64,000 bases of DNA from Flavobacterium enshiense DK69. Its GTDB lineage: Bacteria > Bacteroidota > Bacteroidia > Flavobacteriales > Flavobacteriaceae. The DNA is taken from the NCBI RefSeq assembly GCF_000498495.1, contig NZ_AVCS01000004.1:62001-126000 (forward strand). Reading direction: 5' to 3'. Below the pieces are notes generated by a model. It was not told where the DNA came from and made no database searches. It was given only the letters and a program-made list of their open reading frames with translations. Both the position numbers and the translations under genes were made by a program. Shown piece by piece: positions 8,135 through 16,468 of the stretch. The number at the start of each line of letters is the position of its first letter. Position 1 is the stretch's first letter.

Positions 8135-9826
8135 ATGTCAGACGATAAGAAAGTGATATTTTCGATGTCGAAAGTAAGTAAGACTTACTCAAGCACGAAT
8201 AAGCAGGTTTTAAAAGATATTTACTTAAGTTTTTTCTACGGAGCTAAAATCGGTATCCTTGGTTTAAACGGTTCAGGTAAATCATCATTATTGAAAATTA
8301 TTGCAGGTGTAGATAAAAACTATCAGGGAGATGTGGTATTTGCACCAAATTATACGGTTGGTTATTTAGAGCAGGAGCCCCATTTAGATGAAACCAAAAC
8401 GGTTATTGATGTTGTTCGTGAAGGAGTTGCCGGAACAATGGCAATTTTGGACGAGTTCAATAAAATTAATGATATGTTCGGACTTCCGGAAGTGTATGAG
8501 GATGCCGATAAGATGCAGAAATTAATGGATCGTCAGGCCGAATTGCAGGATAAAATCGATGCGGCAGGCGCTTGGGAGATCGATACTAAACTGGAAATCG
8601 CAATGGATGCTTTACGTACTCCGGATGCCGATACGCCAATCAGCGTGTTGTCAGGAGGAGAGAAGCGTCGCGTAGCTTTATGCCGTTTACTATTACAACA
8701 ACCGGACGTTCTATTATTGGATGAGCCTACCAACCACTTGGACGCTGAGTCAGTATTGTGGTTAGAGCAACACTTGTCACAATATGCAGGAACTGTAATT
8801 GCTGTAACGCACGACCGTTATTTCCTTGATAACGTTGCGGGTTGGATTTTGGAGTTAGACAGAGGTGAAGGTATTCCATGGAAAGGAAACTATTCTTCTT
8901 GGTTAGAGCAAAAATCAAAACGTATGGAGCTTGAAGAAAAAACAGCTTCAAAACGCCGTAAGACTTTAGAGCGTGAGTTGGACTGGGTTCGTCAGGGAGC
9001 GAAAGGACGTCAGACAAAACAAAAAGCACGTTTACAGAACTATGATAAGTTGTTAAACGAAGATCAAAAAGAACTTGACGAAAAATTAGAATTATACATC
9101 CCGAACGGACCGCGTTTAGGAACAAATGTTATCGACGCGAAAAACGTTGCAAAAGGATACGGAGACAAATTGTTATATGATAATTTGAACTTCACTTTGC
9201 CGCAAGCAGGTATTGTTGGTATTATAGGTCCGAATGGTGCAGGTAAAACAACGATCTTCAAAATGATCATGGATGAATTGCAACCGGACAGTGGGGAATT
9301 CCACACTGGTGAAACAGTGAAAATTGCTTATGTAGATCAGTCGCATGCAAATATTGACCCGAACAAATCCATTTGGGAAAACTTCTGTGATGGTCAGGAA
9401 TTGATCATGATGGGAGGCCGTCAGGTAAATTCAAGAGCTTATCTGTCACGTTTTAATTTCGGAGGAAGCGAACAGAATAAAAAAGTGTCTACGCTTTCAG
9501 GAGGAGAACGTAACCGCTTACACTTAGCCATGACGCTAAAAGAAGAAGGAAACGTGTTGTTGTTGGATGAACCAACGAATGACTTGGATATCAACACGCT
9601 TCGTGCTTTAGAGGAAGGTTTGGAGAATTTTGCAGGTTGTGCTGTGGTTATTTCCCACGACCGTTGGTTCTTAGACCGAATCTGTACTCACATTTTGGCA
9701 TTTGAAGGTGATTCTCAAGTGTACTTTTTTGAAGGTGGTTTCTCCGAATATGAAGAAAACCGTAAAAAACGTTTAGGAGATGTTGCTCCAACCCGAATTA
9801 AGTACAAAAAGCTTATCAGAGGATAA
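8135..9826 (+). CDS. ettA: Energy-dependent translational throttle EttA
   Basis: ABC-F ATPase that binds the ribosomal E site and tunes translation to cellular energy; cytoplasmic, no membrane segments. Two nucleotide-binding domains are evident: Walker A GLNGSGKSS (near residue 43), signature LSGGEKRR and Walker B LLLDEPTNHLD in the first; Walker A GPNGAGKTT (near 367), signature LSGGERNR and LLLDEPTNDLD in the second. Between them lies the basic linker (KRRKTLERELDWVRQGAKGRQTKQ region), matching EttA in place. The 563 residues fit the usual 555-565. It is flanked by a -7 element upstream and a strong terminator downstream, so it appears monocistronic. Confidence 0.95.
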   Translation: MSDDKKVIFSMSKVSKTYSSTNKQVLKDIYLSFFYGAKIGILGLNGSGKSSLLKIIAGVDKNYQGDVVFAPNYTVGYLEQEPHLDETKTVIDVVREGVAGTMAILDEFNKINDMFGLPEVYEDADKMQKLMDRQAELQDKIDAAGAWEIDTKLEIAMDALRTPDADTPISVLSGGEKRRVALCRLLLQQPDVLLLDEPTNHLDAESVLWLEQHLSQYAGTVIAVTHDRYFLDNVAGWILELDRGEGIPWKGNYSSWLEQKSKRMELEEKTASKRRKTLERELDWVRQGAKGRQTKQKARLQNYDKLLNEDQKELDEKLELYIPNGPRLGTNVIDAKNVAKGYGDKLLYDNLNFTLPQAGIVGIIGPNGAGKTTIFKMIMDELQPDSGEFHTGETVKIAYVDQSHANIDPNKSIWENFCDGQELIMMGGRQVNSRAYLSRFNFGGSEQNKKVSTLSGGERNRLHLAMTLKEEGNVLLLDEPTNDLDINTLRALEEGLENFAGCAVVISHDRWFLDRICTHILAFEGDSQVYFFEGGFSEYEENRKKRLGDVAPTRIKYKKLIRG

Positions 9827-9834
9827 AGAAATTT

Positions 9835-9863
9835 AAAAGCGACCTTTTTAGGTCGCTTTTTTT
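9835..9863 (+). terminator. Strong terminator of ettA
   Basis: AAAAGCGACC and GGTCGCTTTT form a 10-bp stem with a 6-base loop, ending in TTT. It starts 8 bases after the ettA stop. Confidence 0.9.
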
Positions 9864-9944
9864 ACAACATTTTTTAAATATTTTTTGATTTTTTATATAT
9901 GATATTTGGTTTTTGTTTATTAAATTAACACTTTGAAATTTTTG

Positions 9945-12173
9945 ATGAGCAAAAACATATTAAAATTCTCACTTCTGTTTATTCTGCTGGCTTTTCAGGG
10001 GGCGCTTGCTCAATCTGAATCAGTTAGCCCTAAAAATATTTTAGATCTTTTATCAAAATCCAGAGAGCATTTTAATAATCTTGAAAATGGAAAATCATTA
10101 TTGTATGCGAAAAAGGCATTAAATGAAGCCAGTAAAATTGAAGATAATCAGTTGGTGGCCAAATCCTATAATCTGATAGGATTGAACTTTGAAGAGTTTT
10201 CAGATTACGGTAAAGCCGCTGGTTATTATTATAAGGGATTAAAATTCGCCAATCTTACAACAAATGATTCCTTAAAAGGATGGTTGCACAATAATCTCGG
10301 GAATTTATACTGTTACAGAAAAATCAATTTTGATAAAGGAATAGCTTCTTATAAGAGAGCTCTTTTCTATAAACAAAAAATAAAGGATTCAACCGAAATT
10401 ATGTTTACGAACCTGAATATTGCCTCGGCTTATTTTGCCAATGAGGATTATGTTTCAGGATTTCCCTATTTAAAACTTGCTGAACCGTTTGTTAAGAAGT
10501 TGAACATAATGGAATCGACCTTGGCGATGAATTCAATGTACGGATCCTATTTCACTTTTAAAAATGAATATGAAAAAGCGGAGTCTTCCTTCAAGGAAGC
10601 ACTAAAGGTTTGCCAAACCAACGATGTTGAAATTCTTGAAACCAATGTGGCGGAGTTGTACGGAGACATATCCAAGTATTATCTGAAAATAAAGGATTAC
10701 GAGAATGCGTACCTGTATTTAGAAAAGCACAATGCTTTAGAAGAAAAAATTTATAATGAAGCACGTGCCGATGAAGTAAAAGTAGCCGGCTCTCATATTG
10801 AATTAGACGAATATAAAAGAGAAATAGATAAAATAGAGAATGAAAAACTTGTGCAGACGACCAGGTTGCAGCATACGCGATTAATAGTCGTAATGTTTAT
10901 ATTCATCTTTTTCATTCTTTTGTTATTGGTATACACGCTTTATAAAAACAATCAACTAAGAAAGAAAACGAATAAGAAGTTAAAAGTGGCCAATGAAGAA
11001 CTTATGATTGCCAAAGAACAGGCAGAAGAAGCTTCGTTGTTAAAGTCTCAATTTATTTCGACAATTACTCATGAACTCCGAACTCCTTTATACGGAGTGG
11101 TTGGAATTACCGACATGATTGCTGATGAGCACAGAGAACTTAAAAACAGCACCTATCTTAAATCCTTAAAGTTTTCTGCCAAGTACTTACTGTCGCTAGT
11201 AAATGATATTCTACAGGTTTATAAAATTGAAGAGAAAAAAATAGTTCTGGAGAATTCTATATTTAATCTTTCCGACGAATTGAATTCAATCGTAGACAGC
11301 CTACAATTCTTAGCTGTAAAAAACAATAATCAGTTGCTATTGGAAGTAGACGATTCAATCCCGGAATTTATTATTACAGATAAAGTGCGCTTATCACAGA
11401 TTTTCATGAATTTAGTGAGTAACTCGCTGAAATTTACTAAAGATGGTGAGGTGAAAATCTGTGCGAAGTTTGAACGTTACGAGGCCTCATACTGTTTCAT
11501 TACCTTCAAAGTGATAGATGACGGAATCGGAATTGCAAAAGAGCATCAGAAAAAAATATTTGAAAAATTTGTTCAGATCGAACGAAAAGAAGACGATTAT
11601 CAGGGAACCGGTTTGGGATTGTCCATCGTTAAGCAATTGATTTCCTTGTTTGGAAGTGAAATTCATTGTGAGAGCGAAGAGAATCTAGGTACACAGATGA
11701 TTTTTACAATTGGTTTTGATACGGATGAAAATCATCGCAATGACTTACTCAAAAATCTTGAAGTTGATTTCTCAGAAGAGCATACTTATAAAGTTTTGGT
11801 TGTTGAAGATAACAAGATCAACCAAATTGTGACGAAGAAAATATTGGATATTCGCCATTTTGAAAGCGTTATCGTTGATGACGGTTATGAAGCGATCAAG
11901 ATATTGGAAAACAATACTTTTGATGTTATTCTGATGGATATCAATATGCCTAAAATTAATGGTTTTGACACATCAAAGCTTATCAGAAAAATGGGAATTA
12001 ATACTCCTATAATAGCTGTAACCGCTTTCGATAAACAGGAAATTATGGAGCAGATAGTGGCTTCTAAAATGAATGAAGTAATCGTAAAACCTTTTGATCC
12101 GAATCATTTATATAGAATGATCAAGCATCTTTCTGAAAAAAAAGACGAGATTTTAAAGACGAAACTTAATTAG
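9945..12173 (+). CDS. TPR hybrid histidine kinase/response regulator
   Basis: One-protein phosphorelay sensor of 742 residues. In order: signal peptide (to about residue 23, ALAQ), an extracytoplasmic helical region of TPR-like repeats (about 30-280), a transmembrane helix at about 305-325 (IVVMFIFIFFILLLLVYTLY), a coiled coil, the H box FISTITHELRTPLYG with phospho-acceptor His near residue 376, the N box NLVSNSLKFTKDG, the G boxes DDGIGIA and GTGLGLSIV, and a receiver domain (KVLVVEDNKINQ) whose phospho-Asp is in ILMDINMP near 665. ATG at 9945 is preferred over TTG at 9933. No DNA-binding output is attached, so the signal must pass to other proteins. No neighbouring target gene is evident. 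Confidence 0.9.
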   Translation: MSKNILKFSLLFILLAFQGALAQSESVSPKNILDLLSKSREHFNNLENGKSLLYAKKALNEASKIEDNQLVAKSYNLIGLNFEEFSDYGKAAGYYYKGLKFANLTTNDSLKGWLHNNLGNLYCYRKINFDKGIASYKRALFYKQKIKDSTEIMFTNLNIASAYFANEDYVSGFPYLKLAEPFVKKLNIMESTLAMNSMYGSYFTFKNEYEKAESSFKEALKVCQTNDVEILETNVAELYGDISKYYLKIKDYENAYLYLEKHNALEEKIYNEARADEVKVAGSHIELDEYKREIDKIENEKLVQTTRLQHTRLIVVMFIFIFFILLLLVYTLYKNNQLRKKTNKKLKVANEELMIAKEQAEEASLLKSQFISTITHELRTPLYGVVGITDMIADEHRELKNSTYLKSLKFSAKYLLSLVNDILQVYKIEEKKIVLENSIFNLSDELNSIVDSLQFLAVKNNNQLLLEVDDSIPEFIITDKVRLSQIFMNLVSNSLKFTKDGEVKICAKFERYEASYCFITFKVIDDGIGIAKEHQKKIFEKFVQIERKEDDYQGTGLGLSIVKQLISLFGSEIHCESEENLGTQMIFTIGFDTDENHRNDLLKNLEVDFSEEHTYKVLVVEDNKINQIVTKKILDIRHFESVIVDDGYEAIKILENNTFDVILMDINMPKINGFDTSKLIRKMGINTPIIAVTAFDKQEIMEQIVASKMNEVIVKPFDPNHLYRMIKHLSEKKDEILKTKLN

Positions 12174-12296
12174 AATCGGAAAGTAGTTTGAAAAAAAAGA
12201 CTTGTTAATTTTAAGGAGCCTTTTTTGGATTTTACAATGATAACTGTGTTTGCAATTGCAATGCAAGAATTAAATGATTTCGTGAACTGTGATTAT

Positions 12297-13046
12297 TTAA
12301 AACTTTAAAAGTACTCCAAGTCCGGTTTGGTTGCCATTATAAAACGGCAGTATACCTACAGATTTACTATTTTTATTATTCTTAGTAAATAATTTGTTGG
12401 TATACGGGAAAATCCAATAGGCGACTTTGGTGCTCAAAATCCCGATTCCGGCTCCGGCAGCAACGTCTGTCAGCCAATGCCGATCGTTTAGCATACGAAA
12501 GATACCGGTTCCTGTAGCAACTAAATAACCTGAAATACCATACCAAATCGAAACATCCTTGTATTCCTGAAACAAAAACTCGGCTCCGGCAAAAGCGGTT
12601 GCTGTGTGACCGGATGGGAAGGAATTTTGTCCGCCATCAGGACGTTCGACGTGGGTAATATGTTTCAAACCGGTGACGGTTGTTGCCATCAAGAGGTAAG
12701 ATGTCCCCAAAATGATACTTCTGTCTTTAAGGTTATTTTTTCCGTCTATGCCAAGATTGTTTATAACGTAAACTGACACAGCCGGAACGTGTTGTGTAAA
12801 ATCGTCTAAAGAGACCTTTTCATCAATATGTTCATTAACCTCCGTTTTTACCTGTTCATTGAATCCAAGTAATTCAGGATTATCAAAACCAACAATGCCA
12901 TATCCGATTAGAATACTCGGAATTATTAATTGTTTATAATTGAATTTCAGATTGCTTTTTGCTATCGAATCTTTCTGTACGGTATTTTGAGCTCCTACAG
13001 AACAAAAAAACAGCAGAAAAAACAATATGGAATTTTTCTGAAACAT
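12297..13046 (-). CDS. PAP2-family phosphatase, exported or membrane
   Basis: Type 2 phosphatidic acid phosphatase-like protein of 249 residues with an N-terminal signal or anchor (SILFFLLFFCSVGAQ). The PAP2 motifs are complete: KHITHVERPDG (motif 1, Lys-x6-Arg-Pro variant), FPSGHTATAF (motif 2, PSGH) and NDRHWLTDVAAG (motif 3, Arg-His-x-x-x-Asp). Members remove phosphate from undecaprenyl pyrophosphate or phospholipids at the membrane surface; the substrate here cannot be told. The gene lies 17 bases after the helicase gene on the same strand, so the two may be cotranscribed. Confidence 0.85.
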   Translation of the reverse strand: MFQKNSILFFLLFFCSVGAQNTVQKDSIAKSNLKFNYKQLIIPSILIGYGIVGFDNPELLGFNEQVKTEVNEHIDEKVSLDDFTQHVPAVSVYVINNLGIDGKNNLKDRSIILGTSYLLMATTVTGLKHITHVERPDGGQNSFPSGHTATAFAGAEFLFQEYKDVSIWYGISGYLVATGTGIFRMLNDRHWLTDVAAGAGIGILSTKVAYWIFPYTNKLFTKNNKNSKSVGILPFYNGNQTGLGVLLKF

Positions 13047-13062
13047 AGATGATTAATAGCTG

Positions 13063-14331
13063 TTAGTACCAGCGTTTTTTCTTTTTCTTGGATGCTTCCG
13101 ATTTTCGCGAATTAGAACTTTCTTTTTTATTCGAGTCCTGTGGTTTCTTTTTATTTCTGAAATCAGGTTTTGCGTTTGGATTGATTTCCTGTTCCTTCCA
13201 AGGGAAAGGATGATCTGTAACCACTTTTACTTGTTGTCGTGTAAGTTTTTCAATATCCTGCCAATAGGTTTTTTCATCTTTTCCGCAGAAAGAGATGGCT
13301 AATCCTGTGTTTCCGGCTCTACCGGTACGGCCTATTCTGTGTACATAAGTTTCTGGAATATTTGGCAAATCGAAATTGATAACATAGGGAAGTAGTTCAA
13401 TGTCAATTCCTCGCGCAGCAATATCGGTAGCAACCAAAACAGAAATTTCCTTGTTTTTAAAACCGTCTAAAACACGCTGTCTGGCCGATTGTGATTTGTC
13501 ACCGTGAATAGCTTCTGCGTGAATGTTTTGCTTTTTTAATGCTTTCACTACATTGTCAGCACCGTGTTTGGTTCTTACGAAAACCAAAACATTTTCCAGT
13601 TTTTGTTCTTCGATTATGTGATAAAGAAGTTTTCGTTTGTCTTCTTTATCGACGAAATAGATCTTTTGGTTTACTTTTTCTGCCGTACTTGAAACAGGTG
13701 TTACCGAAACATATTCGGGTTTTGTTAAAAAAGTATCTGCCAATTCACGGATAGCAAAAGGCATAGTTGCGGAAAATAATAAGGTCTGACGATTATCTGG
13801 AGTTAATTTGATGATTTTTCTAACATCGTTGATGAAACCCATATCGAGCATCAAATCTGCTTCATCTAATACCAAATGATGCAAATGATCTAAATCGATA
13901 AAGCCCTGTTTATGGAGATCCAATAGTCTTCCTGGAGTAGCAACCAAAACATCAACACCATTTTTTAACTCATTTACCTGTGGCACCTGATTTACCCCGC
14001 CAAAAATCACTAACGTTTTTACGTTTGTGTACTTTCCGTAGGTATCAAAACTTTCTCCTACTTGTATAGCCAATTCTCTTGTTGGGGTAACCACAAGTGT
14101 ACGGATGCGTTTCGCTTTTGTAGGGGAACCTACAATTCGGTGTAATAAATTTAGGATCGGAATAGCAAAAGCCGCTGTTTTTCCGGTTCCTGTTTGTGCG
14201 CAGCCTACCAAATCAGATCCGTCAAGGATAATCGGAATGGATTTTTCCTGAATAGGTGTCGGATTAGTGTATCCTTCTTCTGTAATGGCCTGTTGTATAT
14301 TTTTGAATAAATCGAGTTCGTTAAAAAGCAT
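13063..14331 (-). CDS. rhlE: DEAD-box RNA helicase, RhlE-like
   Basis: ATP-dependent RNA helicase of 422 residues acting on structured RNA in the cytoplasm. All core motifs are visible: Q motif with NPTPIQEKSIP, motif I AQTGTGKTAAF, PTRELAIQ, TPGRLLDLH, motif II VLDEADLMLDMGF, motif III FSATMP, ATDIAARGIDI, and motif VI HRIGRTGRAG. A short Lys/Ser-rich C-terminal tail ending KKKKKRWY follows, as in RhlE-type enzymes of Bacteroidota; the exact subfamily is less certain than the family. The start codon directly follows the U tract of a terminator-like hairpin (14332-14364), so translation or transcription may be tied to that structure. Confidence 0.92.
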   Translation of the reverse strand: MLFNELDLFKNIQQAITEEGYTNPTPIQEKSIPIILDGSDLVGCAQTGTGKTAAFAIPILNLLHRIVGSPTKAKRIRTLVVTPTRELAIQVGESFDTYGKYTNVKTLVIFGGVNQVPQVNELKNGVDVLVATPGRLLDLHKQGFIDLDHLHHLVLDEADLMLDMGFINDVRKIIKLTPDNRQTLLFSATMPFAIRELADTFLTKPEYVSVTPVSSTAEKVNQKIYFVDKEDKRKLLYHIIEEQKLENVLVFVRTKHGADNVVKALKKQNIHAEAIHGDKSQSARQRVLDGFKNKEISVLVATDIAARGIDIELLPYVINFDLPNIPETYVHRIGRTGRAGNTGLAISFCGKDEKTYWQDIEKLTRQQVKVVTDHPFPWKEQEINPNAKPDFRNKKKPQDSNKKESSNSRKSEASKKKKKRWY

Positions 14332-14364
14332 AAAAAAAACGATAGTGTTTAGTGACTATCGTTT
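14332..14364 (-). terminator. Terminator hairpin abutting helicase start codon
   Basis: On the minus strand, AAACGATAGT and ACTATCGTTT form a 10-bp stem with an 8-base loop, followed by eight T and then immediately the ATG of the helicase gene. It lies 28 bases after the hutG stop and would terminate hutG transcripts while forming the leader of the next gene. See findings. Confidence 0.8.
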
Positions 14365-14365
14365 G

Positions 14366-14373
14366 CAAAAATA
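14366..14373 (-). promoter_or_regulatory. Possible -7 element of helicase gene
   Basis: TATTTTTG on the minus strand fits TAnnTTTG. Initiation about 7 bases downstream would fall inside the 5' arm of the adjacent hairpin. No -33 element was seen. Confidence 0.4.
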
Positions 14374-14392
14374 CTCTAAAATTTCGAGATTG

Positions 14393-15427
14393 TTATTTAT
14401 CCGATTTGGCTTTCATGAAATCAGTTATAAGATAAGCGATTAATTTACCCACAAGGTGGTTGTTTTTGTCAAAATCCAAGTCGGGAGCGCCTTCACAAAT
14501 GTGCAGGTATGAAGCATTGGGATTTTGTCCGAAGTAATGCAGAAACTGTCGCAGTTGCTCAACCGAAAAACCACTCAATGTCATGGCGCTGCTCGGAATG
14601 TTTGGTACGGCATCCAAATCGATTTCAATACCGAAAGGTTCACTGCCAATATGTTTTTGGCCCAATTCCATTTCTGTTTCGAAGTTTTTTTCTTTTCGAA
14701 CAGCTATTTCTTCATAAGTATTGAATTTGATTTTGTCTTCCGTTCTTTTGATACTTTCGAGAATACTCTTGGAAGTGTAGCTTTCATGTAAACCGAAAAT
14801 GAAATACTTCTTCAGGAAACCTTCTTCGTAAGCATAGGAGAATCCGTTTCCGCTATGTCTTCCTTCCAATGCTCTGAAATCAGTATGAGCATCAAAATTA
14901 ATAGCATTTACCGGCTTTCCTTTTGCCAAAGCTAAGCCTTTAATATTACCGTAGGCATTATTATGTCCGCCACCGATTACAATCGGGTTTTTTCCTGCTT
15001 TGACAATCTGACAGATGATATGCGATACTTCTTTATCGATTTTATCAATAAGTTTAAAAAAAACTTTTTTATCGTCTTTATTGGTAATGTCCAGATTAGC
15101 TGCAGCTTCCATTTCTTCCTTAACGTTGAGCGTACCAAGAAGAATAACCCGGCTTCCTTTGCAGAATTTATTGTTTTGAATGTTTACAAGGCTTTTTACT
15201 GCGCTTTCCCAAGCCGAAGCTGTTCCCTGGCGCCCTAAATTAGCCCGTACTCCGATATCTTCGGGAATTCCTAAAAGAACAAATTCTGCAGGACTTGTTT
15301 TTAGAAATTCAATGATGTCCATTTCTTTCGGAACAGTTTGAATCCGTTCTCCAAACTTGATTTCTGTATTTCTATGATTGGTGATTTTTGTCAGATCACT
15401 TACTGTAAAACGGATGAGTTTCTCCAT
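14393..15427 (-). CDS. hutG: Formimidoylglutamase, arginase family
   Basis: Ureohydrolase-fold enzyme of 344 residues, expected to hydrolyse N-formimidoyl-L-glutamate to glutamate and formamide, the last step of one histidine degradation route. Metal-binding motifs are in place: GGGHNNAYGN (near residue 152), INFDAHTDFR (near 175) and GIEIDLDAVPN (near 260). The family alone could also mean arginase or agmatinase; the choice rests on imidazolonepropionase (hutI) being encoded 1 kb away on the same strand. hutH and hutU are not in the window. A -7 element (TATTTTTG, 15450-15457 on the minus strand) lies 23 bases upstream. Confidence 0.82.
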   Translation of the reverse strand: MEKLIRFTVSDLTKITNHRNTEIKFGERIQTVPKEMDIIEFLKTSPAEFVLLGIPEDIGVRANLGRQGTASAWESAVKSLVNIQNNKFCKGSRVILLGTLNVKEEMEAAANLDITNKDDKKVFFKLIDKIDKEVSHIICQIVKAGKNPIVIGGGHNNAYGNIKGLALAKGKPVNAINFDAHTDFRALEGRHSGNGFSYAYEEGFLKKYFIFGLHESYTSKSILESIKRTEDKIKFNTYEEIAVRKEKNFETEMELGQKHIGSEPFGIEIDLDAVPNIPSSAMTLSGFSVEQLRQFLHYFGQNPNASYLHICEGAPDLDFDKNNHLVGKLIAYLITDFMKAKSDK

Positions 15428-15449
15428 AAAAAAGCTAAAATGATGCTTC

Positions 15450-15457
15450 CAAAAATA
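15450..15457 (-). promoter_or_regulatory. Probable -7 element of hutG
   Basis: TATTTTTG on the minus strand, 23 bases before the hutG start, fits the Bacteroidota consensus. The -33 position is not convincing. Confidence 0.45.
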
Positions 15458-15509
15458 CTATTTTATCCAAAACTATCGTTTAGGAATTAGGTTTAAAAAA
15501 AAAAAAAAT

Positions 15510-15517
15510 TAAATTTG
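15510..15517 (+). promoter_or_regulatory. Probable -7 element of coiled-coil gene
   Basis: TAAATTTG fits TAnnTTTG, 19 bases before the ATG at 15536, immediately after a 14-base A run (15494-15508 region). Confidence 0.4.
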
Positions 15518-15535
15518 AAGAAAATCTAATTAACT

Positions 15536-16411
15536 ATGGAAAATCAAAAAAGTAATTCAAGCTTAAAAGCTATTATCGTTGTTCTAGTACTATTGTTATT
15601 GGGGAGTTTGGGGTATATGTATAAAATGAGTACTGATAATCAGACCTCTGAAAATAAAATGATGTCAGAAAAAGAAAAGTTGAGCGAAGAATTGCAGGCT
15701 TCCATTGCAAAATATGATGAAGCAATCGCTGCAAATACAGAGCTTTCTGATGAGCTGGCAGCAGAAAGAGAAAAATTAGTACAATTAAAAGCTGAACTGG
15801 AAAAATCCCAGGGCGATGTAGCTTCGTTGAGAAAATTTAAGGATAGTTATGCACGCTTAAAACGTGAAATGGACAACTTAATGAAAGAAAACGATGAATT
15901 GAAAAAACAAAATACAGTGCTTGCCACTCAGCGTGACAGTACCCAGGTTGTATTGGAAGATACTCGAAAAGTACGGGATACTTTAGTTGCTAAAAACGAC
16001 AACTTGGCTAAAACGGTGGAAAGAGGTTCAAAACTTTCTGTTTTAAATCTTCAGACTACAGCCGTGAAACAAAGAAGTTCTGGAAAACAGATCGATACAG
16101 ATAAAGCCAGCAGAGCGGATGTTTTAAAAATCAGTTTCATGATTGCAGAGAATCAGATTGCTAAATCCGGTGATAAAACATACCATATTCAGGTTATTGA
16201 CAGCAAGAATAATGTTTTAGGAGAGAAAAAGACAGAATCTTTCGGAGAAAAAACGTTAACTTACAGTTTTGAGAAAACAGTTAAATACGAAAACAAAACG
16301 GTTCAGGTATCACAAGATTTACCGGTTAAAGATATTGAAGGAGGTACTTTCTATGTAAATATCTTTGATAAAGGAGAATTGGTTTCTAAAACGAGCTTTA
16401 CTTTAAGATAG
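15536..16411 (+). CDS. Membrane-anchored coiled-coil protein
   Basis: A 291-residue protein with a short cytoplasmic N-terminus, one transmembrane helix (residues about 11-27, AIIVVLVLLLLGSLGYM), then a long coiled coil (about 35-160; heptads rich in Glu, Lys and Leu such as ELAAEREKLVQLKAELEKS), and a C-terminal beta-rich domain from about 175 (VLKISFMIAENQIAKSGDKTYHI). No enzyme motif is visible. I do not recognise a named family, although the C-terminal domain resembles that of other Flavobacteriaceae cell-envelope coiled-coil proteins in composition. It is transcribed opposite to hutG and hutI and has its own -7 element and terminator, so it is a separate unit inserted between the two hut genes. 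Confidence 0.8.
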   Translation: MENQKSNSSLKAIIVVLVLLLLGSLGYMYKMSTDNQTSENKMMSEKEKLSEELQASIAKYDEAIAANTELSDELAAEREKLVQLKAELEKSQGDVASLRKFKDSYARLKREMDNLMKENDELKKQNTVLATQRDSTQVVLEDTRKVRDTLVAKNDNLAKTVERGSKLSVLNLQTTAVKQRSSGKQIDTDKASRADVLKISFMIAENQIAKSGDKTYHIQVIDSKNNVLGEKKTESFGEKTLTYSFEKTVKYENKTVQVSQDLPVKDIEGGTFYVNIFDKGELVSKTSFTLR

Positions 16412-16430
16412 TAAATTACTATAAAAAAAT

Positions 16431-16467
16431 AAAAAAGTCCCTTTCTTTGAGTTAGGGACTTTTTTTT
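16431..16467. terminator. Bidirectional terminator
   Basis: AGTCCCT and AGGGACT with a run of A before and T after. It lies between the convergent coiled-coil gene and hutI and can serve both. Confidence 0.85.
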
Positions 16468-16468
16468 A

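Noticed and set aside
8727-9125. 132-codon frame antisense to ettA
   Set aside because: Fully inside ettA, with no sign of its own expression.
15491-15510. A-rich run before the coiled-coil gene as a phase-variable tract
   Set aside because: It is interrupted by T and lies upstream of the -7 element in ordinary AT-rich spacer; length variation would be needed as evidence.
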